Origin: Cellulosimicrobium protaetiae
Lineage (GTDB): Bacteria; Actinomycetota; Actinomycetes; Actinomycetales; Cellulomonadaceae
Direction: 5' to 3'
Assembly (NCBI RefSeq): GCF_009708005.2
Contig: NZ_CP052757.1
Coordinates: 1,116,001 to 1,180,000 of the forward strand
DNA: 64,000 bases
Part shown: in pieces, positions 1-9,637 of the stretch
Position numbering within the stretch: the stretch's first letter is position 1
How the letters are laid out: every line of letters begins with the position of its first letter
Made by a program: the position numbers and the translations under genes
Notes under the pieces: generated by a model
What the model was told of the DNA's origin: nothing
The model's database searches: none
The model's input: the letters and a program-made list of their open reading frames with translations, nothing else

Positions 1-252
1 CAGGAGGCCTACGCCGACGCGTTCCAGACGCTCCCCGCGAGCTCCGAGGCGCAGGGCGTCGTCACCGACCCGGCTCTCGTCTCGATCCTCGAGGCGTACA
101 ACGAGGCGCCGTACGTCTCCGTCTGGCTCGACACGCTCTACGGCCAGAACATCGGCAACGCCCTGAACACGGCCGTCGTCAACCTGCTGGCCGGCCAGGG
201 CAGCCCCGAGGACATCGTCCAGGCCGTCAACGACGCAGCGGCCAAGGAGTAG
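1..252 (+). CDS. ABC transporter extracellular solute-binding protein, C-terminal fragment
   Basis: The window opens inside a reading frame that runs to a TAG at 250-252 and gives the last 83 residues of a protein. The residues resemble the C-terminal lobe of family 1 sugar-binding proteins, with a 'PEDIVQAVNDAA' tail of the type that closes these proteins. It sits directly ahead of two MalF/MalG-type permeases, and the AGGAG ribosome site of the first permease overlaps its end. It is therefore the substrate-binding subunit of the importer below. The ligand is probably a hemicellulose oligosaccharide, judged from the downstream GH3 and GH43 genes. The signal peptide and N-terminal lobe lie outside the window. 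Confidence 0.8.
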   Translation, partial: QEAYADAFQTLPASSEAQGVVTDPALVSILEAYNEAPYVSVWLDTLYGQNIGNALNTAVVNLLAGQGSPEDIVQAVNDAAAKE

Positions 253-260
253 CACCAGCC

Positions 261-1286
261 ATGAGCGTGTCCCAGGGCGAGACCTCGCCGAGCACGACGA
301 CGCCCGAGGACCGGGCCGGGGGCGGCGCCGGCGCCGTGCAGCCGCCCCCGGCCGCCGCGGCGCGGGCCCACCGCCCGCGCCGCGGGCGCTGGGGGCAGCG
401 GGCCGAGATCGCGGTGCTCGCCGGGCCCGCGCTCGTCGTCTTCCTGACCTTCGTCATCGTCCCCGTCGTGATGGCGGCGTACTACGGGTTCTTCAAGTGG
501 AAGGGCTTCGGCCCGCCGACGGAGTTCGTCGGGTTCGACAACTACCTCATCATCTTCCGCGACCCCGAGTTCCTCGCGGCGCTGGGGCACAACGCGTTCA
601 TCGTCATCATGTCGCTCGTGCTCCAGGGCCCGGTCGCCGTGGTCGTGGCGCTCATGCTCAACCGGCGCATCCGCGGCCGCTCGGTGATCCGCGTGCTCGT
701 GTTCGTGCCGTACGTGGTGTCCGAGGTGATCGTCGGGACGGGCTTCAGCCTCATGCTCGCGACCACGGGCGCCGTGAACGACCTGCTCGACAAGATCGGT
801 CTCGGGTTCCTCTCGGTCGACTGGCTCGCCGACCCCGACGTCGCGATCTGGACCCTGCTGCTCATCATCACGTGGAAGTACATCGGCTTCGCCGTGATCC
901 TCTTCCTCGCGGGCCTGCAGGGCATCCCCGACGAGCTGGGGGAGGCCGCGGCGATCGACGGCGCGTCGTACTGGACGACGCAGCGCTACGTCACGCTCCC
1001 GCTGCTCGGCCCGACCGTCCGCATCTGGGCGTTCCTGTCGATCATCGGCTCGCTCCAGCTCTTCGACCTCGTCTACATCATCTGGGGCCAGTACGTGGCC
1101 TCGACGGCGGGGACGTCGACCATGGCGACCTACATGGTGGCGAACGGCCGCAACGCGGGGAACTACGGGTACGGCAGCGCGGTCGCCGTGGTGCTGTTCC
1201 TCATCTCGCTCGCGGTGGCGCTCGTCTACCAGCGGTACGTCCTGCGCCGTGACACCGAGGGCGCGATCACGGAAGGGAAGAAGTGA
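261..1286 (+). CDS. Carbohydrate ABC transporter permease, MalF/LacF type
   Basis: This is a 341-residue membrane protein. About 50 Ala/Pro/Arg-rich cytoplasmic residues precede the first membrane span (roughly 52-75), and there are about six spans in total. The ABC permease EAA loop is visible at about residues 228-240 (EAAAIDGAS, then the LPLLGP turn), which docks on the ATPase. The start is ATG 261, with AGGAG overlapping the stop of the binding-protein gene. The stop overlaps the start of the second permease, so translation is probably coupled. No ATPase gene is present nearby. As in many actinobacterial sugar importers, a shared MsiK-type ATPase elsewhere is expected, which is inference. 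Confidence 0.9.
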   Translation: MSVSQGETSPSTTTPEDRAGGGAGAVQPPPAAAARAHRPRRGRWGQRAEIAVLAGPALVVFLTFVIVPVVMAAYYGFFKWKGFGPPTEFVGFDNYLIIFRDPEFLAALGHNAFIVIMSLVLQGPVAVVVALMLNRRIRGRSVIRVLVFVPYVVSEVIVGTGFSLMLATTGAVNDLLDKIGLGFLSVDWLADPDVAIWTLLLIITWKYIGFAVILFLAGLQGIPDELGEAAAIDGASYWTTQRYVTLPLLGPTVRIWAFLSIIGSLQLFDLVYIIWGQYVASTAGTSTMATYMVANGRNAGNYGYGSAVAVVLFLISLAVALVYQRYVLRRDTEGAITEGKK

Positions 1287-2179
1287 TGGCCACCGTCACC
1301 GCGGCGCCCGCGCCCGAGCGTGCCCCCGGCGCCAAGCTCCCGAAGGAGCCGCGCGGCTCCGGCATCGGGCGGGGCGGCCCCCTGACCTACGTCGTCGCGT
1401 GGTTGCTCGTCGGCGTGTGCCTGGCCCCGATCGCGTACATCGTGGTCGGTGGGTTCCGCACGAACGCGCAGATCACGGCCGACCCGTCGGGCCTGCCCGA
1501 CCCGTGGCAGCTCGACAACTACGTCGGGGTCCTGACGAGCTCGCTGTTCTGGCAGCAGCTCGGGAACTCGCTCGTCGCCGCGCTGCTCACGACCCTCGGC
1601 GTCGTCGTCCTCGGCCTCATGGCGAGCTACGTCATCGCGCGCTACTCGTTCGCCGGGCGCGGGGCGCTGTACGCGCTGTTCGCCGCGGGCCTCATGTTCC
1701 CCATGACCGTCGCGATCACCCCGCTGTACATCATGATCCGCTCGCTCGGCCTGATGAACTCCGTGGGCGGGCTCGTGCTGCCGCAGATCGCTTTCGCCCT
1801 CCCGACGACCGTCATCATCCTCGTCCCGTTCCTGCGCGCGATCCCGCGCGAGATCGAGGAGGCGGCGTCGATCGACGGGGCCAGCCGGCTCGGGTTCTTC
1901 TTCCGCATGGTCGTGCCGCTGTCCCTGCCGGGCGTCATCACCGTGGGGATCCTCGCGTTCGTCGCGAGCTGGAACAGCTACATGCTCCCGCTCTTCATCC
2001 TCAACGACGAGACGTCGTACACGCTCCCGCTGGGCGTGCAGGCGTTCGCGTCGCAGTACTCCGTGGACACCGCCCGCGTGCTCGCCTTCACGTCCCTGTC
2101 GATGATCCCCGCGCTCGTCTTCTTCTCGCTGTTCGAGCGGCGCATCGTCGGCGGGCTCTCCGGAGCCGTGAAGGGCTGA
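1286..2179 (+). CDS. Carbohydrate ABC transporter permease, MalG type
   Basis: This is a 297-residue partner permease. Its EAA loop lies at about residues 192-205 (EAASIDGAS followed by VVPLSLPG), and it has six predicted spans. ATG 1286 overlaps the previous stop by one base (TGATG); a GTG at 1283 in the same frame is an alternative start. With the upstream permease it would form the transmembrane channel of the importer. The first glycosidase gene follows after a 77-bp gap holding a strong hairpin, which may set different expression levels for the importer and the enzymes. Confidence 0.9.
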   Translation: MATVTAAPAPERAPGAKLPKEPRGSGIGRGGPLTYVVAWLLVGVCLAPIAYIVVGGFRTNAQITADPSGLPDPWQLDNYVGVLTSSLFWQQLGNSLVAALLTTLGVVVLGLMASYVIARYSFAGRGALYALFAAGLMFPMTVAITPLYIMIRSLGLMNSVGGLVLPQIAFALPTTVIILVPFLRAIPREIEEAASIDGASRLGFFFRMVVPLSLPGVITVGILAFVASWNSYMLPLFILNDETSYTLPLGVQAFASQYSVDTARVLAFTSLSMIPALVFFSLFERRIVGGLSGAVKG

Positions 2180-2203
2180 CCGCCCGCTCGTCCGCGCACC
2201 CGT

Positions 2204-2232
2204 CCCCGCCCGCGCGCCCTGCGCGGGCGGGG
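2204..2232 (+). terminator. Intra-operon GC hairpin between permease and GH3 genes
   Basis: Perfect 12-bp arms (CCCCGCCCGCGC and its complement) flank a 5-base loop. No T-run follows, so it may act as an attenuator or an mRNA-stabilising 3' end rather than a full terminator. Confidence 0.5.
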
Positions 2233-2256
2233 CCACCATCGAAGGAGAACGGTCCC

Positions 2257-4830
2257 GTGACCGACGTCGTACCCGCCGTCCCGACGGCCCCCACCGGCAG
2301 CCCGGAGCCGGGTGCCGCCATCGCGCCTGCCCCGCACCCCGGGCCGCCGCAGATGCCCACGGTCTCCGAGCGCGTGCGCGCGCTCCACGCCCGCATGACC
2401 CTCGACGAGAAGCTCGCCCAGCTCGTGGGCTACTGGCTCGACCAGAACGGCACGGTCGCGCCGATGCAGTCGGAGATGACGGCGGGCCAGGCCGACGGCG
2501 GCCGGCTCGCCGAGATCACGCGGCACGGCATGGGGCACTACACGCGCGTCTACGGCACGCGACCCGTCGAGCCCGCGGAGCGCGCCGCGTGGCTGTGGGC
2601 GGAGCAGCGCCGGCTGAAGGAGGAGACCCGCCTGGGGATCCCCGCGATCGTGCACGAGGAGTGCCTCACGGGCCTCGCCGCGTGGAAGGCTGCGACGTAC
2701 CCGACGCCGCTCGCGTGGGGCGCGTCGTTCGACCCGGCGCTGGTCGAGGAGATGGCGCGCGAGGTCGGGGAGTCGATGCGCGCGCTCGGCGTGCACCAGG
2801 GCCTCGCGCCCGTTCTCGACGTCGTGCGGGACCCGCGCTGGGGCCGGGTGGACGAGTGCGTGGGCGAGGACCCGTACCTCGTGGGCACGGTGGGCACGGC
2901 GTACGTGCGCGGCCTCCAGGACGCGGGCGTGCACGCGACCCTCAAGCACTTCGTCGGGTACTCGGGCTCGCGCGCCGGCCGCAACCACGCGCCGGTGAGC
3001 GCGGGGCCGCGCGAGCTCGCGGACGTCTACCTCCCGCCGTTCGAGATGGCCGTGCGCGACGGCGGCGCCCGGTCGGTCATGGCGTCGTACGTCGACGTCG
3101 ACGGGGTGCCGCTGCACGCCAGCGAGGAGTACCTCACGGGTGTCCTGCGCGAGCGGTGGGGGTTCGACGGCGTCGTCGTCGCCGACTACTTCGGCGTCGC
3201 GTTCCTCGAGGTCATGCACCGCGTCGCGGCCGACCGCGGGGAGGCCGCCGCGCAGGCGCTCCAGGCCGGCCTCGACGTCGAGCTCCCGACGGGCGACGCC
3301 TACCTCGCGCCGCTCGCGGAGCGCGTGCGGTCGGGCGCGCTCGACGAGGCATGGGTCGACCGCGCGGTCCTGCGCCTCCTCGACCAGAAGGAGGAGCTCG
3401 GCCTGCTCGACCCGGCCGCCTACGCCGACGAGCCGCCCACGTCGATCGACCTCGACACCCCCCAGCAGCGCGCCACCGCGCGCCGCCTCGCGCAGGAGTC
3501 GCTCGTGCTGCTCGCGAACGACGGCGTGCTGCCGCTCGTGCGGCCCGTGGTCCCCGACAGCGGAACCGCCGCGGACGGCGGGACGACCGCTCCCCGGCGG
3601 GTCGCCGTCGTCGGGCCCGACGCGGACTCGTCCGAGGCGCTCATGGGCTGCTACTCGTTCGTCAACCACGTGCTCGCGCACCACCCCGGCACGCCGGCGG
3701 GCATCGCCCTGCCGACGGTCCTGGAGTCGCTGCGCGAGGCGCTCCCGGGCACCGACGTGACCTACGCGCTCGGCTGCGCGGTCGACGGCGACGACGTCTC
3801 GGGGATCCCCGAGGCGGTGGACGTCGCGCGCGCCGCGGACGTCGCGGTCGTCGTCGTGGGCGACGAGGCGGGTCTGTTCGGGCGGGGCACGGTCGGCGAG
3901 GGCAACGACGCCGAGTCGCTCGAGCTCCCGGGCGTGCAGCGCCGGCTCGTCGAGGAGGTCGTCGCGACCGGCACGCCCGTCGTGCTCGTGCTGCTCACGG
4001 GCCGTCCGTACGCGATCGGCTGGGCGTTCGGGGACGACGCGGGCGCGGACGGCGCGACCCCCGGCCGCCCGGCCGCCGTCGTGCAGGGCTTCTTCCCCGG
4101 CGAGGAGGGCGGGCGCGCGGTGGCCGACGTGCTCGTGGGTGCCGTCAACCCGTCGGGCCGCCTGCCCGTGTCGCTCCCGCGCGCGGGCGGGGCGGAGCCC
4201 TTCTCCTACCTGCACCCCGTGCTCGGCGGGCCGTCGGACGTGACGTCCGCGGACCCGACGCCCGTGCGGCCGTTCGGGTTCGGGCTGTCGTACACGCGGT
4301 TCGCGTACGCGGACCTGGAGGTCGACGCGAGCGTCGCCGCGGGCGGGACGTTCGCCGCGTCCGTGACGGTGACGAACACGGGCGACGTCGCGGGAACGGA
4401 CGTCGTGCAGCTCTACGCGCGCGACGTCGTGGGGTCGGTGCCGCGACCCGTCGCGCAGCTCCTCGGGTACGCGCGCGTCGACCTCGCCGCGGGCGAGTCC
4501 CGGCGCGTGGACTTCCGCGTCCCGACGACGCGCCTCGCGTTCTCCGACCGCCGCCTCGTGCGCGTGGTCGAGCCGGGCGACGTCGAGGTGTGGGTCGGCG
4601 CGCACGCGGGCGCGGTCGACGCCGCCCCCGGGGTCGGCGACCTCGGGTCGACGACCGGCGGCGCGATCGTCAACGAGTCCGCCGCCGCGGAGCGCCGGGT
4701 CGTGCCCGGCGCGGCGACCGCGCGCGCGACGCTCGCCGTGACCGGGCCGGTGCACGAGGTGACGGCCGCGGACGAGCGCCTCGTCGCGGTCGAGGTCTCG
4801 GAGCGGGTCGAGGCGGGGGAGCGCGCATGA
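2257..4830 (+). CDS. Glycoside hydrolase family 3 (beta-glucosidase/beta-xylosidase type)
   Basis: This 857-residue enzyme lacks a clear signal peptide, so it probably acts in the cytoplasm on imported oligosaccharides. The GH3 N-terminal barrel spans roughly 35-380, with RDPRWGR at 191-197, the KH pair at 230-231 and the nucleophile Asp310 in VVVADYFG. The alpha/beta domain spans about 410-680. A fibronectin-III-like domain lies at about 690-780, and a short C-terminal tail follows. The start GTG 2257 has an AAGGAG site at 2242-2248; the same frame stays open far upstream but overlaps the permease and is not coding there. The next gene overlaps by 4 bp. GH3/GH43 pairing suggests beta-xylosidase activity, but beta-glucosidase cannot be excluded. 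Confidence 0.9.
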   Translation: MTDVVPAVPTAPTGSPEPGAAIAPAPHPGPPQMPTVSERVRALHARMTLDEKLAQLVGYWLDQNGTVAPMQSEMTAGQADGGRLAEITRHGMGHYTRVYGTRPVEPAERAAWLWAEQRRLKEETRLGIPAIVHEECLTGLAAWKAATYPTPLAWGASFDPALVEEMAREVGESMRALGVHQGLAPVLDVVRDPRWGRVDECVGEDPYLVGTVGTAYVRGLQDAGVHATLKHFVGYSGSRAGRNHAPVSAGPRELADVYLPPFEMAVRDGGARSVMASYVDVDGVPLHASEEYLTGVLRERWGFDGVVVADYFGVAFLEVMHRVAADRGEAAAQALQAGLDVELPTGDAYLAPLAERVRSGALDEAWVDRAVLRLLDQKEELGLLDPAAYADEPPTSIDLDTPQQRATARRLAQESLVLLANDGVLPLVRPVVPDSGTAADGGTTAPRRVAVVGPDADSSEALMGCYSFVNHVLAHHPGTPAGIALPTVLESLREALPGTDVTYALGCAVDGDDVSGIPEAVDVARAADVAVVVVGDEAGLFGRGTVGEGNDAESLELPGVQRRLVEEVVATGTPVVLVLLTGRPYAIGWAFGDDAGADGATPGRPAAVVQGFFPGEEGGRAVADVLVGAVNPSGRLPVSLPRAGGAEPFSYLHPVLGGPSDVTSADPTPVRPFGFGLSYTRFAYADLEVDASVAAGGTFAASVTVTNTGDVAGTDVVQLYARDVVGSVPRPVAQLLGYARVDLAAGESRRVDFRVPTTRLAFSDRRLVRVVEPGDVEVWVGAHAGAVDAAPGVGDLGSTTGGAIVNESAAAERRVVPGAATARATLAVTGPVHEVTAADERLVAVEVSERVEAGERA

Positions 4831-6419
4831 CGCTCGTCCGGAACCCGGTCCTGCCCGGCTGCTTCCCCGACCCGTCGGTCTGCCGCGTCGGCGACGACTT
4901 CTACCTCGTCACGTCCACGTTCGAGTACCTGCCCGGCCTGCCCGTGCTGCGCAGCCGCGACCTCGCGACGTGGGAGCACGTCGGGGGCGTCGTCGACCGG
5001 TCGGGTCAGCTCGACTACGACGGCATCCGCCCGTCAGGCGGCCTGTACGCGCCGACGCTGCGTCACCACGACGGCACGTTCTGGGTCGTGTGCACGCTCG
5101 TGGACCCGGACGACGACTCCCGGGGCGGCAACTTCGTCATGACCGCGACCGACCCGGCCGGGCCGTGGTCCGACCCGGTGTGGCTGCGCGACGAGGACGG
5201 CGAGCGGGTCGCCGGGATCGACCCGTCGATCTTCTTCGACGACGACGGCCGCGCGTGGCTGCACGGGACCCGGCTCGCGGCCGAGCCCGAGTGGTTCCAC
5301 CAGACCGAGGTCTGGGTGCGCGAGCTCGACCTCGCGACGCTCACGCTCGTCGGCCCGGAGCACGTCGTGTGGACGGGGGCCGTGCGGGGCGCGGTGTGGG
5401 CCGAGGGCCCGCACCTCTACAAGGTCGACGGGACGTACTACCTGCTCGCGGCCGAGGGCGGCACGGACTTCCACCACGCGGTGTCCGTCGCGCGCGCGTC
5501 GTCCGTGACCGGCCCGTACGAGGGGAACAAGGCCAACCCCGTGCTGACCCACCGCCACCTGGGGCGCGGCACGGACGTCGTCGGCGTCGGGCACGCGGAC
5601 CTCGTCGAGGCGCCCGACGGGTCGTGGTGGGCCGTGCTCCTCGCGATGCGCCCGTACGGCGGCTACCACTACCCGCTCGGGCGCGAGACGTTCCTCGTCC
5701 CCGTCGTGTGGGAGGACGGCTGGCCCGTCCTCGCGCCTGGTGAGGGCCGCGTGCCCGACGTCGTGGAGGTCCCGTTCGCGGGCGTGGCGCCCCGGCCGGC
5801 GATCCAGGGCGGGGTGAGCGGCGTCGTCGGCCCGGACGACCCGCGCTGGTGCGCGGTACGGGCCGTGCCGCGGGACGTCGCGACCCCGGGCGGCGAGGGC
5901 TGGGACCTGCCCGTGCGGCCGACGACGCTCGCCGAGCCGGGCGCGCCCGCGTTCGTCGGCGTGCGCCAGCAGCACCGCGACGTCGACGTGACCGTCACGC
6001 TGCGGGCCCCTGCCGTCGCGGGGGAGCGTGCGGGCGTCGTCGTGCGGCAGTCGGAGCAGGACCACGTGCGGCTCCTGGTCGACGGCGGCCCGGGGGCCGA
6101 GCGCCGCGTCGTCGCCGTGCACCGCCGCGGCGGCACGGACGAGACGGTGGGGGAGACCACGGTGGGCGTCGCGCCCATGGAGCCTGTCGTCGTCGGGCTG
6201 CGCGTGCGCGGTCAGGACTACGGGCTCGTCGCCGGTCCGGCGGGCGACGACGACGGCGCGCCGCTCGAGCTGCTCGCGACCGTGGACGGTCGCACGCTCG
6301 ACAGCGTCGCCGCGGGCGGGTTCCTCGGGTTGTGGCTCGGCGTCCACGCGACGAGCGAGGGCCGCCCGACGGCGTCGGTCGTGCGGGTGGACCGGTTCGA
6401 GTACGTGCCGCGCGACTGA
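4827..6419 (+). CDS. Glycoside hydrolase family 43 (beta-xylosidase/alpha-L-arabinofuranosidase type)
   Basis: This 530-residue protein has no signal peptide. The five-bladed GH43 propeller covers roughly residues 5-310. The expected acidic trio is visible: base Asp15 in FPDPS, pKa-modulating Asp132 in IDPSIFF and acid Glu193 in WAEGPHLY. A C-terminal beta-sandwich-like region (about 330-530) resembles the accessory domain of xylosidase-type GH43 proteins. The ATG overlaps the GH3 stop (ATGA), so the two are translationally coupled. Together with the importer they would hydrolyse imported xylo- or arabinoxylo-oligosaccharides; the exact specificity is inference. Confidence 0.9.
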   Translation: MTLVRNPVLPGCFPDPSVCRVGDDFYLVTSTFEYLPGLPVLRSRDLATWEHVGGVVDRSGQLDYDGIRPSGGLYAPTLRHHDGTFWVVCTLVDPDDDSRGGNFVMTATDPAGPWSDPVWLRDEDGERVAGIDPSIFFDDDGRAWLHGTRLAAEPEWFHQTEVWVRELDLATLTLVGPEHVVWTGAVRGAVWAEGPHLYKVDGTYYLLAAEGGTDFHHAVSVARASSVTGPYEGNKANPVLTHRHLGRGTDVVGVGHADLVEAPDGSWWAVLLAMRPYGGYHYPLGRETFLVPVVWEDGWPVLAPGEGRVPDVVEVPFAGVAPRPAIQGGVSGVVGPDDPRWCAVRAVPRDVATPGGEGWDLPVRPTTLAEPGAPAFVGVRQQHRDVDVTVTLRAPAVAGERAGVVVRQSEQDHVRLLVDGGPGAERRVVAVHRRGGTDETVGETTVGVAPMEPVVVGLRVRGQDYGLVAGPAGDDDGAPLELLATVDGRTLDSVAAGGFLGLWLGVHATSEGRPTASVVRVDRFEYVPRD

Positions 6420-6491
6420 GGGCCACCGCTCGACCGCGCGCCCGGCCGCCCTCGCCGGGTCGCGGCCCGCCGCGAGCGCTACGGTCGGGGC

Positions 6492-8024
6492 ATGGTGGCG
6501 AGCGGTGCGACCCGGGTCGAGGCGGACCTGCTCGGGACGAGGGAGGTCCCGGCGGACGCGTACTGGGGCATCCACACCCTGCGTGCCACGGAGAACTTCC
6601 AGATCTCCGGCACGGTGATCAGCGACATCCCCGAGCTCGTGCGCGGCATGGTCATGGTGAAGAAGGCGGCGGCGCTCGCGAACCGGGAGCTGCGGGCGAT
6701 CCAGACGGACGTCGCCGACGCCATCGTCGCCGCGTGCGACGAGATCCTCGACCACGGCCGCTGCCTCGACCAGTTCCCCGTCGACGTCTTCCAGGGCGGG
6801 GCGGGCACGAGCGTCAACATGAACACCAACGAGGTCGTCGCGAACCTCGCGCTGGAGCTCGCCGGGTTCCCCAAGGGCCGCTACGACGTCATCAACCCGA
6901 ACGACCACGTGAACAGGTCGCAGTCCACCAACGACGCCTACCCGACCGGGTTCCGCCTCGCGGCGTTCGCGCTCGTCGACGGGCTCGTGCACGAGGTCGC
7001 GCTCCTCGCGCGGGCGTTCGACACGAAGGCCGACGAGTTCGCCGACGTGCTGAAGATGGGCCGCACCCAGCTCCAGGACGCCGTCCCGATGAGCCTGGGC
7101 CAGGAGTTCGCCGGGTTCTCCGTGAACGTCCACGAGGAGATCCGCCGCCTCCACGTCGCCGCCGAGCTCCTGCTCGAGGTGAACCTCGGCGCGACCGCGA
7201 TCGGCACCGGCCTGAACACCCCGCCGGGGTACCCCGAGGTCGCGACGCGGCACCTCGCCGCCGTGACGGGGCTGCCTGCCGTGCCCGCCGTGAACCTGGT
7301 CGAGGCCACCTACGACAACGGGGCGTACCTCGCCGTGCACTCCGCGGTGAAGCGGCTCGCGGCCAAGCTGTCGAAGATCTGCAACGACCTGCGGCTCCTG
7401 TCCTCCGGGCCACGTGCCGGGCTGCACGAGATCAACCTCCCCCAGCTGCAGGCCGGGTCGTCGATCATGCCCGCGAAGGTCAACCCCGTGATCCCCGAGG
7501 TCGTCAACCAGGTGTGCTTCAAGGTCATGGGCAACGACGTCACGATCACGCACGCCGCCGAGGCGGGGCAGCTCCAGCTCAACGTCATGGAGCCCGTCCT
7601 CGCCCAGTCGTTGTTCGAGTCGTTGCAGCTCATGACCCGGGCGTGCGAGACCCTGCGCACGCGCTGCGTCGACGGCGTCACGGCCAACGCGGAGGTGATG
7701 CGCGCCCACGTGCTGCGGTCCATCGGGGTCGTGACGTTCCTCAACGAGATCATCGGGCACCGGGAGGGCGACCTCGTCGGGGCGGAGGCCGCCGCGACCG
7801 GGCGGTCCGTGCGCGACGTCGTCGTGGCACGGGGCCTCATGACCCCCGAGCAGGTCGACGAGGTCCTCTCGGCGGAGAACTTCCTGCGCCCGCGCTACAC
7901 CGGCCGGACGTACGGCCCCGACGAGCGAGGCATCCCCGACCCGGGCGACGAGGGCGGGTCGTCCCGCGTCGTGGAGTCCGACGACGCCGTGGGAGCCCCG
8001 TCGGACCCCGAACCTGAGACCTGA
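6492..8024 (+). CDS. aspA: Aspartate ammonia-lyase
   Basis: This 510-residue protein belongs to the fumarase/aspartase superfamily, whose aspartases convert L-aspartate to fumarate and ammonia. It shows the early [18 protein letters not shown] block typical of aspartases and the superfamily signature [11 protein letters not shown] at residues 322-332, which carries the catalytic serine loop. It is somewhat longer than typical AspA because of an acidic, proline-rich tail of about 35 residues. The start is ATG 6492. It stands alone and is convergent with the next gene across an inverted repeat. A class II fumarase is the main alternative, but the N-terminal block favours aspartase. Confidence 0.88.
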   Translation: MVASGATRVEADLLGTREVPADAYWGIHTLRATENFQISGTVISDIPELVRGMVMVKKAAALANRELRAIQTDVADAIVAACDEILDHGRCLDQFPVDVFQGGAGTSVNMNTNEVVANLALELAGFPKGRYDVINPNDHVNRSQSTNDAYPTGFRLAAFALVDGLVHEVALLARAFDTKADEFADVLKMGRTQLQDAVPMSLGQEFAGFSVNVHEEIRRLHVAAELLLEVNLGATAIGTGLNTPPGYPEVATRHLAAVTGLPAVPAVNLVEATYDNGAYLAVHSAVKRLAAKLSKICNDLRLLSSGPRAGLHEINLPQLQAGSSIMPAKVNPVIPEVVNQVCFKVMGNDVTITHAAEAGQLQLNVMEPVLAQSLFESLQLMTRACETLRTRCVDGVTANAEVMRAHVLRSIGVVTFLNEIIGHREGDLVGAEAAATGRSVRDVVVARGLMTPEQVDEVLSAENFLRPRYTGRTYGPDERGIPDPGDEGGSSRVVESDDAVGAPSDPEPET

Positions 8025-8025
8025 C

Positions 8026-8077
8026 GTCGAGATCGACTCGCACGTCCCAGATCGACCACCTGTGGGCCGATCTCGAC
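8026..8077. terminator. Inverted repeat between convergent genes
   Basis: Ten-base arms GTCGAGATCG (8026-8035) and CGATCTCGAC (8068-8077) flank a spacer that also contains CAGATCGACC. It lies between the ends of aspA and the convergent lipoprotein gene, so a bidirectional terminator is likely. Related sequences recur near 10.6 kb. Confidence 0.45.
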
Positions 8078-8106
8078 CGCTCGGGTCGATCCCCGGTGGA
8101 GCGGTC

Positions 8107-8976
8107 TCATCCCCTGACGAGGCGCGCGATCTCCGTGCCGTCCTGGCCGACGAGCACCAGCCGACCGCCGTCCAGACCGACACGGGCGGCCGAGCCGACG
8201 TAGCCGGGGACCCCCTCTCCGTCGCACGCGATCAACGTCTGCAGGCCCGAGGTGGCGAGCAGGCGGCCGCCGTCGTCCAGGGCCCACGCGCCCGCGCCGC
8301 CGTTGCACCCGTCGGAGCCGGACCAGGTCCCGTCCTCGTGGAAGACGACGTGCGGGTCGGTGGAGTGGCGCGCGTCCGGCTCCCACCGCCCGACGACGTC
8401 CCGTACGGCGGCGGGCTCGATGCCGTCCGGGAGCGGGGCGGGCGGGTCGAACGCCGCGCGCACGTCGTCGGTCACGTCGGGGGCCTGCGCGAAGTGTTCC
8501 GCGGCGTCGGGGATCGGGGCCGGGGCGCCGTCGACCTGCAGCCCGGCGACGACGTCGCCGTCCGTGTCGAGGAGGCGCCAGCCCTCCCCGTCGGGCTCGT
8601 AGGCGACCACCGCGCGCAGCCAGGGGACCTCGGGGATCCCGGCCGCGCCGCACGCCGCGGCGGCGCCGTACGGGTCCGAGGCGACGAAGGCCCGGCCCGC
8701 CGCCTCCCACCCGCCCTCTACGTACCCGCCGCAGTCGCCCCAGAGCATGTACTGCCCCGCGTCGAGCCGTAGTCACGTCTCGAGGCCTTCGCCGTCCGCG
8801 CCGGAGACCCGCCACATCCCGACGAGCCCGACCGGGTCCGACCCGGGACCGTCGCGACCCGGGCTGCCGACCGCCCCGCCGTCGGGGGCGGTGCAGGCGG
8901 TGGTGAGACCGGCGGCCAGGAGGGTCGCGGCGGCGACCAGGGGTGCCGTCGTGCGCGTGGGCTCGTGTCCGGTCAT
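8107..8976 (-). pseudogene. META/HslJ-domain lipoprotein gene with in-frame TGA
   Basis: Reading from ATG 8976, the product starts with a lipoprotein signal ending LLAAGLTTAC (lipid-anchored Cys28). It reaches VGMWRVSGADGEGLET and meets TGA at 8773-8775 (codon 68). The same frame continues without another stop for 221 codons to TGA 8107. The continuation includes YMLWGDCGG and a META/HslJ-like stretch (GTWSGSDGCNGGAG) near the C-terminus. Both halves lie in one frame, so a single base change, such as TGG (Trp) to TGA, explains the break. The full-length form would be a surface lipoprotein of about 289 residues, role unknown. Either a recent nonsense mutation or a sequence error is possible. 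Confidence 0.75.
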
Positions 8977-9043
8977 GACTCGATCGTGTTCCCGGTCCCC
9001 CTCTTCTTGCAGCCGGGCTGCGGGCGCAGGCGGGTCGGCGGGG

Positions 9044-9598
9044 TCACGACGCCGCGAGGGCACGGACCGCGCGCTCGATCGCGGGGCGTAGGTCGAGGCC
9101 GGGGTCGACGGTGAGGCGGTGCAGGAGCAGCCCGTCGCAGAGCCCCATGAGCGCCCGGGTCGCCGGGACGGGGTCGGGGATGCCGACGGCGACGACGATG
9201 CGCTCGGTCCACCGCTCGAACGCGTGCCGCTGCTGCCGGAGGGGGCCACCGAGCTCGGGGTCGTCCGCGAGCTCGAGGAAGAGCACGTAGCGGGCGCGGG
9301 TGCGCGCGGAGAACCGGCCCGTCTGCACCTCGGTCATGGCGCACAGTCCGTCGACCAGCTCGTCGACGCTCGTGATCTCCGGCATCGTGGCCCCGTCGAA
9401 GTCGGTTCGCTCCTGCTCGGCGATCCGGTCGACGACGCCGGCGAGCAGTGCCCGGCGGGTGCGGAACCAGTTCGAGGTCGACCCGGGCGGGAGGCCTGCG
9501 CGTCGGTCGACGCGCGCATGGCTCAGCGCGCGCACGCCGTCCGCACCGAGCACCTCCACGGCCGCGTCGAGCGCTCGCTCTCGGGTGGCTGCAGCCAT
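9044..9598 (-). CDS. TetR-family transcriptional regulator
   Basis: This 184-residue protein has the TetR DNA-binding domain at residues 1-50 (ATRERALDAAVEVLGADG, then HARVDRRAGLPPGSTSNWF). The rest is a helical ligand-binding domain. It is transcribed divergently from an alpha/beta hydrolase gene, and an 18-bp palindrome lies in the 62-bp spacer. Repression of itself and the hydrolase is the simplest reading. The ligand is unknown. Confidence 0.9.
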   Translation of the reverse strand: MAAATRERALDAAVEVLGADGVRALSHARVDRRAGLPPGSTSNWFRTRRALLAGVVDRIAEQERTDFDGATMPEITSVDELVDGLCAMTEVQTGRFSARTRARYVLFLELADDPELGGPLRQQRHAFERWTERIVVAVGIPDPVPATRALMGLCDGLLLHRLTVDPGLDLRPAIERAVRALAAS

Positions 9599-9619
9599 CG
9601 ACTCCCTCTCTCGACCGTT

Positions 9620-9637
9620 CTACTATGAACATAGTAG
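9620..9637. promoter_or_regulatory. Palindromic TetR operator
   Basis: CTACTATG and CATAGTAG form perfect 8-bp arms around AA. The site lies midway between the divergent TetR and hydrolase starts and contains TACTAT, a plausible -10, on both strands. A bound repressor would block both promoters. Confidence 0.75.

Noticed and set aside
1978-4755. Long minus-strand open frame opposite the GH3 gene
   Set aside because: Arg/His/Asp-rich shadow of GH3 codons with no domain resemblance.
8773-8775. TGA read as selenocysteine
   Set aside because: No SECIS-like hairpin was seen directly after the codon, and the lipoprotein family has no such residue. A Trp-to-stop change is simpler.
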